Source: a virus
DNA: 53,272 nucleotides
Strand: one strand, 5' to 3'
IMG/VR virus record: IMGVR_UViG_3300048837_000676
Span: 1 to 53,272 of that record
The notes below the pieces were generated by a model. That model did no database searches. It saw nothing but the letters and a program-made list of their open reading frames with translations, and had not been told where the DNA came from. Each line of letters begins with the position of its first letter. The first letter of the stretch is position 1. Position numbers and translations under genes: made by a program. Of this stretch, positions 31,073 through 38,853 are shown piece after piece.

Positions 31073-31227
31073 GGCCGTGCCCCCTTCCGCTCGACCTGCG
31101 CGGTCAACTCGGCGATCTGCCGTTCGAGCTCGCGCTGCTGCTCGCGGGCGGCCTCGATGTCCCGGTCCAGTTGCCGGATTCCGTTCCGCAGGATCGCAAT
31201 TCTCGTCTTGGCTTGCTCCTTGGTCAT
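31069..31227 (-). CDS. Short coiled-coil protein
   Basis: A 52-aa frame from ATG 31227, coupled to the next gene by an ATGA overlap. It is almost entirely one amphipathic helix: MTKEQAKTRIAILRNGIRQL then DRDIEAAREQQRELERQIAE, a likely coiled coil. It fills a gap that would otherwise be about 250 bp. Function unknown. Confidence 0.6.
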   Translation of the reverse strand: MTKEQAKTRIAILRNGIRQLDRDIEAAREQQRELERQIAELTAQVERKGARP

Positions 31228-31230
31228 CGC

Positions 31231-31323
31231 TCAGCCCTCGCCGTGGCAGCTCGCCGCCTCAAAGTCCGGGCATCCCGGCTGGTCTGCTTCCACCGGCCTG
31301 CATGTGATGTAGCCGTCCATCAT
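31231..31323 (-). CDS. Very short Cys-containing ORF
   Basis: A 30-aa frame from ATG 31323 after GGGAG, overlapping the PAPS-reductase-like stop by 4 bp (ATGA) and ending 3 nt before the next start. It contains three Cys residues (ITCRPV, GCPDFE, SCHGEG). The perfect gene-to-gene spacing argues for translation, but it is too short to judge further. Confidence 0.4.
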   Translation of the reverse strand: MMDGYITCRPVEADQPGCPDFEAASCHGEG

Positions 31324-32231
31324 TCGTCTCCCTTCCGCGCCGGGGCGGCGTCGTCTTCGTTATCGTCCGCAAAAAGGAACTCGCCTTGGCATTGCAAACC
31401 ATCGTCGCGCCTCGCCCCGGAGAGCCACCATTCCCACATTGCATCCCCGCTGGCGAATGCGGCGGAGTACCGAGGCTTGCCGTCATTGCGCGGGACATCG
31501 TGCCACCGTTCCCAGAAGCGCACAATAGCCCGCTTCCACAGCGCCCGGTATCGCGGCCAGCGGTCAAACTCTCTGGCAACGCTATTTGGCCCTCCCATCG
31601 GGCATCCGACACATCCAAGCCGAGCAAATCCCTGGTCGTAAAGCTCGCAATATGGCAGCATCCGCTGGCGGATGAACTGCCAAACGTCTTCGTCCGTCCA
31701 GTAGCAGATCGGGCAGACAATGCCGCCGCCCCTTCGGTTAGGCACGTAGGTCCGCCACAGCTTGGCGCGGCGCGAGCTCTCGGCAACCCGAATCCCGATC
31801 AGCTTCATCCAGCCCCTGCCGCCGCCCTCTTTGAATTCCTCGCAGCACCACCGCGCGAGCCTCGTTGGTGGCCCGTTGCTTCGCCGCGCCAGGCGAGCAA
31901 AGAAGCTAATGGGTTGCCTAACCCACTCCACATCCGGATGCTCGCGCTTGATGAAGCGCACAAGCTCCGGCGGGTCAATCGTGGTGACGCTGTAGGCGGC
32001 GTGGTATTTCACGCCCGCCATCTTGGCAAGCTCCAGCATCACACACGAATCCTTGCCGCCGGAAAACGCCAGCCAAAACCCGGCAGGATTCAGCGACAGC
32101 GCCATCGGCTCGTAGGCTCGGAGCGTGTCTATGGCCGTCTGGATTTTGGCCTCCAGCGGCAACGCCATAGCCTCGGCTACCATGTCGGCTTCGGTCTTTT
32201 CGTATCCCGGCAAAAGCATCTGGCTGGCCAT
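31320..32231 (-). CDS. PAPS-reductase / adenine-nucleotide alpha-hydrolase family protein
   Basis: A 303-aa protein. ATG 32231 is chosen; a GTG one codon upstream is also possible. The PP-loop FSGGKDS (residues 57-62) and following helix CVMLELAKMAG mark the PAPS reductase/ATP pyrophosphatase fold. Family-like features include YSVTTIDPPELVRFIKREHPDVEW, WCCEEFK, ICYWTDEDVWQFIR and GCVGCPMGG, whose cysteines could bind an Fe-S cluster or zinc. In bacteria the fold serves sulfate reduction, tRNA thiolation and DNA phosphorothioation (DndC). Phage members are widespread but of unclear role. It is embedded in the accessory block, not beside known modification genes. Confidence 0.8.
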   Translation of the reverse strand: MASQMLLPGYEKTEADMVAEAMALPLEAKIQTAIDTLRAYEPMALSLNPAGFWLAFSGGKDSCVMLELAKMAGVKYHAAYSVTTIDPPELVRFIKREHPDVEWVRQPISFFARLARRSNGPPTRLARWCCEEFKEGGGRGWMKLIGIRVAESSRRAKLWRTYVPNRRGGGIVCPICYWTDEDVWQFIRQRMLPYCELYDQGFARLGCVGCPMGGPNSVAREFDRWPRYRALWKRAIVRFWERWHDVPRNDGKPRYSAAFASGDAMWEWWLSGARRDDGLQCQGEFLFADDNEDDAAPARKGDE

Positions 32232-32809
32232 CACTCGCCCCCCTTCCGCGCCGTGGCGGCGAGGGCAGCTTGAGCCCTGCTGGCCATCCCGTTCCAGTCC
32301 GGCTGACCTATGTTACCTGGCCGCTGTTTGGCGGCAAAAAACGCAAGCGGCTCCAAAACCTCCCGCAGCGCCTCGACCTGCTCCGCCAACTGGCGTGGGG
32401 AAAGGCCCGTCTTCTCGAATATGTTACTCGCTTCGTTGGCGATCATTGTACGTTTGCGGGCCAAATTCTCCCTGTCCTTCACAGCGTACGCGGGACCAAT
32501 ACGATCCAGCCTGTCCGCAATTTCATCGTCGATGCGGTACAGATGAATCTCAAAGGGTCCGCCATCAATGTCGCTCCCGCGTATGACATAAGGATGAACG
32601 TTCTCGCCCTTCCGCCAGATGTTTTCTCGGGTGATCGACAGAGCGCCCTTGGTGATTGTCGCGAGACAATCATACAGGTCATCCTGCCACAGTCCATGCG
32701 TCCACACCTCCGCCGCCTCCCCCAAGTCGGAGCTTTGTTTGATTGCGTGGGCAAGCAGAAAGGCTGTTTCATCGTCAAGATTGTGCTTTTTCCATGGAAA
32801 CCACTTCAT
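32231..32809 (-). CDS. Hypothetical protein with C-terminal TGLSPxxLAxQV motif
   Basis: A 192-aa protein from ATG 32809 behind GGAGG. The main part (KWFPWKKHNLDDETAFLLAHAIKQSSDLGEAAEVWTHGLW) is alpha/beta with many charged residues. Near residue 145 is FEKTGLSPRQLAEQVEALREVLEPL, a short helical motif shared with the neighbouring 101-aa protein. No enzyme signature seen. Confidence 0.65.
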   Translation of the reverse strand: MKWFPWKKHNLDDETAFLLAHAIKQSSDLGEAAEVWTHGLWQDDLYDCLATITKGALSITRENIWRKGENVHPYVIRGSDIDGGPFEIHLYRIDDEIADRLDRIGPAYAVKDRENLARKRTMIANEASNIFEKTGLSPRQLAEQVEALREVLEPLAFFAAKQRPGNIGQPDWNGMASRAQAALAATARKGGE

Positions 32810-32810
32810 C

Positions 32811-33116
32811 TCACACCTCCAGTGCTTTGCACAGATCAGCAGCCAGACCGGGTAATCCACCAACTGCGCAGCGATGCGCCGCGTCCGCAATCACCGTGCG
32901 TAGGCGCTCGACCTGCGCCGCCAACTCGTGCGGGGACAGGCCGGTCGTGCGTGTCACGTTTTCTGCCTCCGCCAGCAGTCTCGCGGTTTCTTCGTGCCCA
33001 CAGGTGGCCACGCAAGCGCGAAACATTGAGCCGTCGGCCACTCCCCACACCCTTGCGGAAGTGTACCAGTTGGCTCGCCACGGGCCTGCTGGCAGTTTGC
33101 TCATATCAATGCCCAT
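32811..33116 (-). CDS. Hypothetical Ead/Ea22-like accessory protein
   Basis: A 101-aa protein from ATG 33116. The N-terminal half (LPAGPWRANWYTSARVWGVADGSMFRACV) resembles short phage proteins that begin with a Trp-rich beta sheet and end in a coiled coil. A helix ARLLAEAENV is followed by TGLSPHELAAQVERLRTVI, the motif also found in the preceding-strand neighbour at 32231-32809. A regulatory or host-interaction role is possible; the family label is tentative. Confidence 0.6.
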   Translation of the reverse strand: MGIDMSKLPAGPWRANWYTSARVWGVADGSMFRACVATCGHEETARLLAEAENVTRTTGLSPHELAAQVERLRTVIADAAHRCAVGGLPGLAADLCKALEV

Positions 33117-33119
33117 CGA

Positions 33120-33206
33120 TCACCCCTCGCTTTCTTCGTCGTCACCGTTCGGCCATACGAGGTTGTCAATCCACAGAATCACAGCGACCAGTGCCTTGCG
33201 CCACAT
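33120..33206 (-). CDS. Tiny single-helix membrane protein, copy 1
   Basis: A 28-aa frame from ATG 33206 behind GGAGG. MWRKALVAVILWIDNLVW forms one short transmembrane helix, followed by an acidic tail (NGDDEESEG). Its start region (33196-33217) is identical over 22 nt to that of the 58-aa membrane protein at 33564-33740, so it is probably a shortened duplicate. Confidence 0.5.
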   Translation of the reverse strand: MWRKALVAVILWIDNLVWPNGDDEESEG

Positions 33207-33207
33207 G

Positions 33208-33564
33208 TCACGCCTCCTTCCGCGCCGGGGCGTCGTCCGGAACTCGCATTCCAAAATGAAGCTGGGCGCAGACGCGGCAGAACCACACGCCGCAGTAGAG
33301 ACAGCGATAAGCGCGTACGAGGTACAGCCTGACCCCGCAACTGCCACAGGACACGGTGAGCGTTTGGCTTCCCGGCTGTTCGGAAATATCGGCCAACTGG
33401 CCGCGCATCCTGGCCCTAGCCAAAGCCCGCTCTTCGTCGCTGGCGTTGCTCTCGTATTTTGGCAGGTGTTGCAGTTCAGCCGAACGCTTGGCAGCGGTGG
33501 CGTCTGATTCCTCCACCGGAGGCAGATATGGCATGGTGTCGAGGGATACAAACTGTGCGTCCAT
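33208..33564 (-). CDS. Double zinc-ribbon protein
   Basis: A 118-aa protein from ATG 33564, one base overlapping the previous stop, with GGAGG 7 nt upstream. The first 60 residues are polar. Residues about 72-100 contain CGSCGVRLYL, YRCLYCGVWFCRVC, four CxxC-type pairs or near-pairs giving a treble-clef or zinc-ribbon fold. It lies between the two related membrane micro-genes. It may be an adaptor for nucleic acids or host proteins; no named family. Confidence 0.7.
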   Translation of the reverse strand: MDAQFVSLDTMPYLPPVEESDATAAKRSAELQHLPKYESNASDEERALARARMRGQLADISEQPGSQTLTVSCGSCGVRLYLVRAYRCLYCGVWFCRVCAQLHFGMRVPDDAPARKEA

Positions 33565-33740
33565 CACTCCGCCTCCTTAAGTTCGCCGTCGGCGTCCCGG
33601 TGCGCCCAGTCCGTCACGGCCCCGGCTGCGCGGGAAACCTGTTCGTCCGCCCACTCCGTCGCCATCGCGACGAAATAGAGCAGTCCGGATAGCACCAGTA
33701 GCAAAATCGCCAGCGGCCAAAATATGAAGTTGCGCCACAT
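33564..33740 (-). CDS. Small single-helix membrane protein, copy 2
   Basis: A 58-aa protein from ATG 33740 behind GGAGG. MWRNFIFWPLAILLLVLSGLLYFVAMA is a clear transmembrane segment, followed by an acidic cytoplasmic-type tail (DADGELKEAE). Shares start context with the 28-aa protein at 33120-33206. Possible superinfection-exclusion, holin-like or scaffold role; nothing decisive is visible. Confidence 0.6.
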   Translation of the reverse strand: MWRNFIFWPLAILLLVLSGLLYFVAMATEWADEQVSRAAGAVTDWAHRDADGELKEAE

Positions 33741-33741
33741 G

Positions 33742-34770
33742 TCACGCCTCCAATCTGTTGACCAGCTTCGCCAGCGCCCGGTGCGCATCCCGCTCGCGGG
33801 CCAGCTCGGCGCGGGCATCGCGCTCGTCGCTGCACGTGTCGGCGTAGGCCTTTTCCCATGCTTCGGCTTGCTCCCGCGCCTCGTCCCGCTCTTCGACCAA
33901 CTCGGCCAGTTCAGCAACGGCGGTTTCCGCGTCAGCCCGCGCCTTGTCCCGCTCGCCCATGACCCGCTCCAGGTCTTGCCGCAGCGCCTCCTGCCCGGTG
34001 CGGTAGTCCGCGATCTGCTGGTGCAAATTGCCTTCGCGCCCTTTCGCCCAAGTAAGTTCCTCACGCAATTTGTGCAGTTCGGTTTCGTAGACTTCGCATT
34101 GCTGGAGTCTTCCGGCAGACTCCAACTGCGCGTCCTCAATCTGCTGGCGGAGTTTGGCGCACTCCGCGCAGTCGCCCGGTTGGTCCGGCAAGATGATTCC
34201 CTTCCCCGGCCCGAAGGTGTTCGTGGCGGTCGGGACGGGGACGCACTTGGGCACACTCACGCCGTTGCCACACCGTATGCATTTCGTCTCGCATCCCGCC
34301 ATCCATGGCCCGAAGGTGTTCGTGGCGGTCGGGACGGGGACGCACTTGGGCACACTCACGCCGTTGCCACACCGTATGCATTTCGTCTCGCATCCCGCCA
34401 TCCATTCGTGCGGCCGAAGGTGTAGGCAGTCTTGGAACTGGCAGGATTCGCCATGCTCGCACCGCATCATCTTCGCGGGCTTGGCTGGCTCGGCGGCGAT
34501 GGGGACGCATTTGGCGTCGGGCTGGCCGAACGGAGCGCACGAGGTGGCGCAGCATCGCTCCTGCTCGTGGTCCTCCACATGCGTACAGCCGCCCGCCTCC
34601 TTGCACACGTCCGCCCTGTTGCAGCGGACCATGACAGGCTTGCCGTGGTCGATCAGGTCTTCGGCGGTGGAAATGTCCGCGCCATCGATCGGCACCGCGA
34701 CACCGTGGTAGCCGCAGCGCCGGCACGGCTGGCCGGCGGCGGTGAACGACTTGCACTTGGGGCATCTCAT
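33742..34770 (-). CDS. Cys-rich zinc-binding coiled-coil protein with 33-aa tandem duplication
   Basis: A 342-aa protein from ATG 34770 (MRCPKCKSFTAAG) behind GGAG. Residues 1-60 hold CPKCK and CRRCG ribbons. Many further Cys/His pairs follow up to about residue 200, including RCNRADVCKEAGGC, RCCATSC and repeated MAGCETKCIRCGNG. A 33-residue unit occurs twice in exact tandem. From about residue 205 to the end the protein is a long charged coiled coil (EELTWAKGREGNLHQQIADY onwards). It may be a multi-zinc scaffold; no enzymatic domain is seen. Confidence 0.7.
   Translation of the reverse strand: MRCPKCKSFTAAGQPCRRCGYHGVAVPIDGADISTAEDLIDHGKPVMVRCNRADVCKEAGGCTHVEDHEQERCCATSCAPFGQPDAKCVPIAAEPAKPAKMMRCEHGESCQFQDCLHLRPHEWMAGCETKCIRCGNGVSVPKCVPVPTATNTFGPWMAGCETKCIRCGNGVSVPKCVPVPTATNTFGPGKGIILPDQPGDCAECAKLRQQIEDAQLESAGRLQQCEVYETELHKLREELTWAKGREGNLHQQIADYRTGQEALRQDLERVMGERDKARADAETAVAELAELVEERDEAREQAEAWEKAYADTCSDERDARAELARERDAHRALAKLVNRLEA
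34208..34405 (-). repeat. Exact 99-bp tandem duplication
   Basis: Bases 34208-34306 and 34307-34405 are identical over 99 bp, in frame within the Cys-rich protein gene, adding one 33-residue unit. No drift between copies suggests a recent event or a copy-number-variable site. Confidence 0.9.
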
Positions 34771-34781
34771 TGGTCTGTCTC

Positions 34782-35003
34782 CTAAATGGTTTCCAGGTCC
34801 GCGCCAAAGCACGGCACCCGCCGCCCCTGGCTGTCCACAATCAGCAGGTCGCCGTCGCCGTCTTCGGTATGGTCCGGCACGATCTCGGCAATCACGCCGA
34901 TACGGCCCGCCAGACGGTGAGGGGGCTTGCTCCGGGTGATCCTTACCCGCATGCCGAGGCGGTAGACGGGGTTGAGGGACGTGTCGCAGGTGGGGTCGCT
35001 CAT
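34782..35003 (-). CDS. Small KOW-like beta protein
   Basis: A 73-aa protein; ATG 35003 overlaps the primase-helicase stop as ATGA. After a short N-terminus, YRLGMRVRITRSKPPHRLAGRIGVIAEIVPDHTEDGDGDLLIVDSQG looks like an SH3/KOW-type barrel. Such domains bind nucleic acid or act as small scaffolds. Coupling to the primase-helicase gene suggests a replication-linked role, but this is an inference. Confidence 0.65.
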   Translation of the reverse strand: MSDPTCDTSLNPVYRLGMRVRITRSKPPHRLAGRIGVIAEIVPDHTEDGDGDLLIVDSQGRRVPCFGADLETI

Positions 35004-37231
35004 CGATCGGTCTCCGTGCTCAATCTCGACACCTTGCCATCCTTCACTTCGAGCCCCTTGCTGGCCCTGACCTGGTTGCGGACCGTCTTCTCGGTGCACC
35101 CCAGGTATTCGGCCAGCTCAGCGACGGCAGGGTTTCCGTCGATGGAGCAGGCTGCGAATGCCGCTTCTATGGCCCCGGCCTTCTCTTTTCGGCGTTCCGC
35201 GACGCTGCGTTGCTTCTCCTTCGCCGCAGCCATCCAGGGAGGTTCCTCCCCGTCCGCTTTGGCGTCTGCCAGCAGTCCCCACGAATCCTCGACGTGCAGT
35301 GGCCACCGGAAGAAGATTCGACGGGGAGAGAACGGCGCGAATTCGCGGACGGTCCCCTCTATCCGCCAACCTGTGGCCTTGTCCGCCGCCTCCCACGCCT
35401 GCGTCCTCGAAGCCCGCATGGCGTCTCCCATCCCTTCCCGCTCCCCCCATCGTGCCAGGGATTCGGCCACCAGCGCATCGTCCTGCGGGCATTTGTCGCG
35501 CCAGTCGGGGCGGCAGACATCGTAGGCGCGTTCCATCGCCGCACACTCCCACCGGTTGTGTATCTGCTTGCGCCGGTCTCCGTCGATCTGGAGTTCGATC
35601 ATGTCGAGGATCGCATCGGGGTCGCGGGCGAACACACCAGAGCCGGAAGACCGGTCGCGGCTCGCCTTCTGCCCCTGCGCCCCCTTGCTGTGATGGTGGC
35701 AGTAGATGGTAGCCGCCCCGAGGGCGAGGCAAATCTTGTCGAACTGGTTGCAGAACCGGGCCATTTCCTCGGCGGAGTTCTCGTCGCCTGTGAGCACCTT
35801 GTAGATGGGGTCGATCACCACGGCCTGATAGTGCTTCTTCTGCGCCCGGCGGATGAGCTTCGGAGCCAGCTTGTCGAGGGTCGTGGCGTTGCCCCGCAAC
35901 TGCCACACGTCCAGCATGTCGGGCGTCTTCTGCTTTCCCATCTCACGGTAGATCGACCAGTAGCGATGGATGCAGCTCATCTTGTCCAGTTCCAGGTTTA
36001 CGTAGAGCACCCGGCCCTGGCGGACGCGCCAGCCAAACCAATCCCCCCCCTCGGCCATCGCGATGCAGAGTTGCAGCAGTGCGTAGGACTTGCCCGCCTT
36101 CGACGGCCCGGACAACAGCATCTTGTGCCCTTCGCGCAGGACACCGGAGATGATTTCGGGGGCGAGGGGCGGTTCTTCCTGGCCGAATTCGAGTTCCGCG
36201 ATGTCGGGTAGGTTGTCTTTCAGGTCTTCGATCCACTCCTGCCACTCTTTCCATGAGCCCTTGCCCATGTTCGTCCCGGCCAGGAACTGCTTCCGCCCGT
36301 TCCGCATGATTCCCGGCATCCGGGACAGCCGCGACGGATTCCGGTTCTGGCGGTCCAACTGGATGCCGTTCCGTTGGCAGACCTCGTAGAGAAAGTCCAC
36401 CCGCTTGCGGTATTCCGCGTAGTCGTCCGCATCCACCCGCACAATGGCATGCAGGCTCTTGCCGCCGGAATGCACCAGCGCGGCCACCGGCAATTCCAGT
36501 TCCTTCACCAGCGCCATCTGCTTGGCGACCGGGATTTCGTCCGACTCGATCAGCGCGTAGCGGTAGCTCGTCACATTCTCGTCGCGCACTCCCTTGCCGT
36601 CCACGGGGTTGAACCGAATCCACGCCCCCACCTCCGGGTTGCAGTCGCCGATCACGGCCCCGATGTCTCCGCCGCAGCCCTGGAGCGCTTCGAGGAGCTG
36701 CCCGGCCGTCCGGTCCCAGCATCCCTTCTTCGGCAGGTGTCTGCCGTCCTTGTCCTCCCAGCTCTCCGTCACGTAGCCGACGTGTTCGTCGCTCTGAAAC
36801 AGGGTGGACAGATAGGTGGACAGGTCGCGGACGGGGTTCCATCCGTCTCCCGGCTCCTGAATCTCCTCGTCCTGCACCCATTCCTGGCGCACCACGGCCA
36901 GCCCGTCCCCCCCGTGCCCGCCGCCGATCTCGTCGTCCCATTCCAGTTCCCGGTCCGGGACGGTTTGGCGTTCCTTGGGCGGACGCCAGCCCTGCGCCTT
37001 GGCAAGCGCGACCAGTGTTCCCGCAGTGACCGGCTTGGCAGACCCGCGAAACCCGTCCCATTTCCGCCAACATTCGCCGGTCTTGTACCTGGCATGGTCT
37101 CGACGGCTCCACTGATCCCAATCCGCCGCCGTGGCCCCCGCATGCTGAAGGGCCATGCCGACCTGTAGCCATTCCTCGTAGGTAAGCATGGCGGGGTCGA
37201 TATGGTCAAGGATTTCAATCGCGTCGCTCAC
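35000..37231 (-). CDS. Primase-helicase (PriCT-2 / AEP-like / RepA-type ATPase)
   Basis: A 743-aa replication protein. Residues 8-62 match the PriCT-2-like module (DPAMLTYEEWLQVGMALQH, WDQWSRRDHARYKTGECWRKWDGF). Residues about 220-310 have primase-polymerase-like signs: YRYALIESDE, HSGGKSLHAIVRVDA (254-268), LDRQNRNPSRLSRMPG. A RecA/RepA-like ATPase follows with Walker A GPSKAGKS at 375-382 and Walker B VVIDPIYKVL, plus YCHHHSKG and SGSGVFARDPDA typical of AAA_25 helicases. The last 60 residues form a winged-helix-like end (VAELAEYLGCTEKTVRNQVRASKG). It probably synthesises primers and unwinds DNA at the origin. The start overlaps the helicase stop by 4 bp. Confidence 0.85.
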   Translation of the reverse strand: MSDAIEILDHIDPAMLTYEEWLQVGMALQHAGATAADWDQWSRRDHARYKTGECWRKWDGFRGSAKPVTAGTLVALAKAQGWRPPKERQTVPDRELEWDDEIGGGHGGDGLAVVRQEWVQDEEIQEPGDGWNPVRDLSTYLSTLFQSDEHVGYVTESWEDKDGRHLPKKGCWDRTAGQLLEALQGCGGDIGAVIGDCNPEVGAWIRFNPVDGKGVRDENVTSYRYALIESDEIPVAKQMALVKELELPVAALVHSGGKSLHAIVRVDADDYAEYRKRVDFLYEVCQRNGIQLDRQNRNPSRLSRMPGIMRNGRKQFLAGTNMGKGSWKEWQEWIEDLKDNLPDIAELEFGQEEPPLAPEIISGVLREGHKMLLSGPSKAGKSYALLQLCIAMAEGGDWFGWRVRQGRVLYVNLELDKMSCIHRYWSIYREMGKQKTPDMLDVWQLRGNATTLDKLAPKLIRRAQKKHYQAVVIDPIYKVLTGDENSAEEMARFCNQFDKICLALGAATIYCHHHSKGAQGQKASRDRSSGSGVFARDPDAILDMIELQIDGDRRKQIHNRWECAAMERAYDVCRPDWRDKCPQDDALVAESLARWGEREGMGDAMRASRTQAWEAADKATGWRIEGTVREFAPFSPRRIFFRWPLHVEDSWGLLADAKADGEEPPWMAAAKEKQRSVAERRKEKAGAIEAAFAACSIDGNPAVAELAEYLGCTEKTVRNQVRASKGLEVKDGKVSRLSTETDR

Positions 37232-38853
37232 AGTTCACCCCCGTTTGCTTGGGCATGCGGTTTGAATGTCTTCGGGTCGAGGTCCGCCGGAACGTGCCAG
37301 CGGTTCGCCGCGATCCGGTCGATCAGGGCGCGGGCCGAATTAAATTCCCATGTGCCAACGTCGCGGAAGCCAACCCGTTCCAGAAATCGGATTTGCTTCG
37401 GCGTGGTCAGTCCCTCGATGCGTCGTTTGTCCAGCCGGTCTAGCATTTTCTCCGCCTTCCCGGCGTTCCCCACCTCGTCGGGCAAAATGCCAAGCCGTTC
37501 GAGGGAGGCCCGCTGCGCGTCGGTCGGCGGTCCCATCTCCCAGCCGAACGCGGGCACATAGTTCACCAAGTCTTCGGCGTGGATGCTCATCTCGAACTGG
37601 AGGGGATCGACGAGCTTCTTCTTCCGGTTCCGCATTTCGGCCAGCCGTTTGGCGAGAGCCTCTTCGCGCTCCGCGATGCAGTCTCCCTCCGCCTTCTTCT
37701 CCGCCTCTTCCAGATCGACCGCCATGCCGGATTCGGCCTCGATGTTCGCCGTCATCTTTTTGGCGACTTCGGCGTCCTCCGCGATCAGGCAGGCCGGGCG
37801 ACAGAGTTCGTGCTTCTCGCTGTTCCAGAGAAAATCCAACAGGAGCAGGTGGTCTTTGCCCGTCTCCGGCGAAAGCCGTGTCCCCCGCCCCACCATCTGG
37901 CAGTACAGGCTGCGGACCTTGGTAGGGCGCAGGCAGACGATGCAGTCTACGGCTGGCTCGTCCCAGCCCTCGGTGAGCAGCATCGAGTTGCATAGCACAT
38001 TGGTCCTGCCGTTGTGGAAGTCGCGCAGGACTTCCGCTCTGTCCTTGCTGTCCCCGTTGACTTCGCCGGCTTTGAACCCGCGAGCCAGCAGCAGGTCGCG
38101 CATCTTCTGGCTGGTCGCCACCAGAGGCAGGAACACCACGGTCTTCCGCCCCCGGCAGTGCTCGGCCATCTCGTTGGCAATCAGGTGCAGATACGGGTCC
38201 AGCGCGGTGCCCAGGCCGCCGACGGCAAAGTCTCCGCCAGTCATCGCCACCCCCGTCAGGTCGAGTTTCAGCGGGATGGTCATGGCCTTGATCGGAGTGA
38301 GATAGCCGTCCCGGATAGCCTTCGGCAAAGTGTACTCGTAGGCGAGACTGTCGAAATACTGCCCCAGGTTGCGCATGTCGCCCCGGTCGGGCGTGGCCGT
38401 CACCCCGAGCACCTTCGCTTCGGCGAAATGCCCCAGAACCCGCTGGTAGCTGTCGGCCAGCGCGTGGTGGGCCTCGTCCACGATAATGTGTGAGAAGTGG
38501 GCATGGCCGAATTGGGCAAGCCGAGTCGGCCTCATCATCGTCTGTACACTGCCTACCGTGATCCGGAACCACTCGATCAGGCAGCTAAGCTCGGCCTTCT
38601 CGACGGAGCACCCGAGCCCCGTCGCCTTGGCCATCTTGTCCGCCGCCTGCTGAAGCAGTTCCTCGCGGTGGGCCAGGATCAACACCCGCCCGCCGCCGCG
38701 AACCAAATCCTCTGCCAGCTTGCAGAAGACGATGGTTTTGCCGCAGCCGGTCGGCAGGACCAGCAGCGTTCGCCTTACGTCCGGCTTCGCCCACTCTCGG
38801 TGGATCGCGCTCCGCGCCTCGTCCTGGTATGGTCTAAGTTGCATATTGCCCAT
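37228..38853 (-). CDS. SF2 DEAH-type DNA helicase
   Basis: A 541-aa helicase. ATG 38853 or ATG 38844 could be the start; the Shine-Dalgarno is poorly spaced for both. Superfamily-2 motifs are in order: Q-like RPYQDEA, motif I PTGCGKT, Ia LAHREELLQQ, GSVQTM, DEAH box VDEAHHA, III VTATPDRGD, IV VFLPLVATSQ, V TNVLCNSMLLTEGWDEP, VI QMVGRGTR. A C-terminal 170-residue extension (AEREEALAKRLAEMRNRKKKL ... FLERVGFRDVG) is coiled coil then helical. Such phage helicases (DEXDc-HELICc, UvsW-like) act in replication restart or recombination. It neighbours the primase-helicase. Confidence 0.88.
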   Translation of the reverse strand: MGNMQLRPYQDEARSAIHREWAKPDVRRTLLVLPTGCGKTIVFCKLAEDLVRGGGRVLILAHREELLQQAADKMAKATGLGCSVEKAELSCLIEWFRITVGSVQTMMRPTRLAQFGHAHFSHIIVDEAHHALADSYQRVLGHFAEAKVLGVTATPDRGDMRNLGQYFDSLAYEYTLPKAIRDGYLTPIKAMTIPLKLDLTGVAMTGGDFAVGGLGTALDPYLHLIANEMAEHCRGRKTVVFLPLVATSQKMRDLLLARGFKAGEVNGDSKDRAEVLRDFHNGRTNVLCNSMLLTEGWDEPAVDCIVCLRPTKVRSLYCQMVGRGTRLSPETGKDHLLLLDFLWNSEKHELCRPACLIAEDAEVAKKMTANIEAESGMAVDLEEAEKKAEGDCIAEREEALAKRLAEMRNRKKKLVDPLQFEMSIHAEDLVNYVPAFGWEMGPPTDAQRASLERLGILPDEVGNAGKAEKMLDRLDKRRIEGLTTPKQIRFLERVGFRDVGTWEFNSARALIDRIAANRWHVPADLDPKTFKPHAQANGGEL

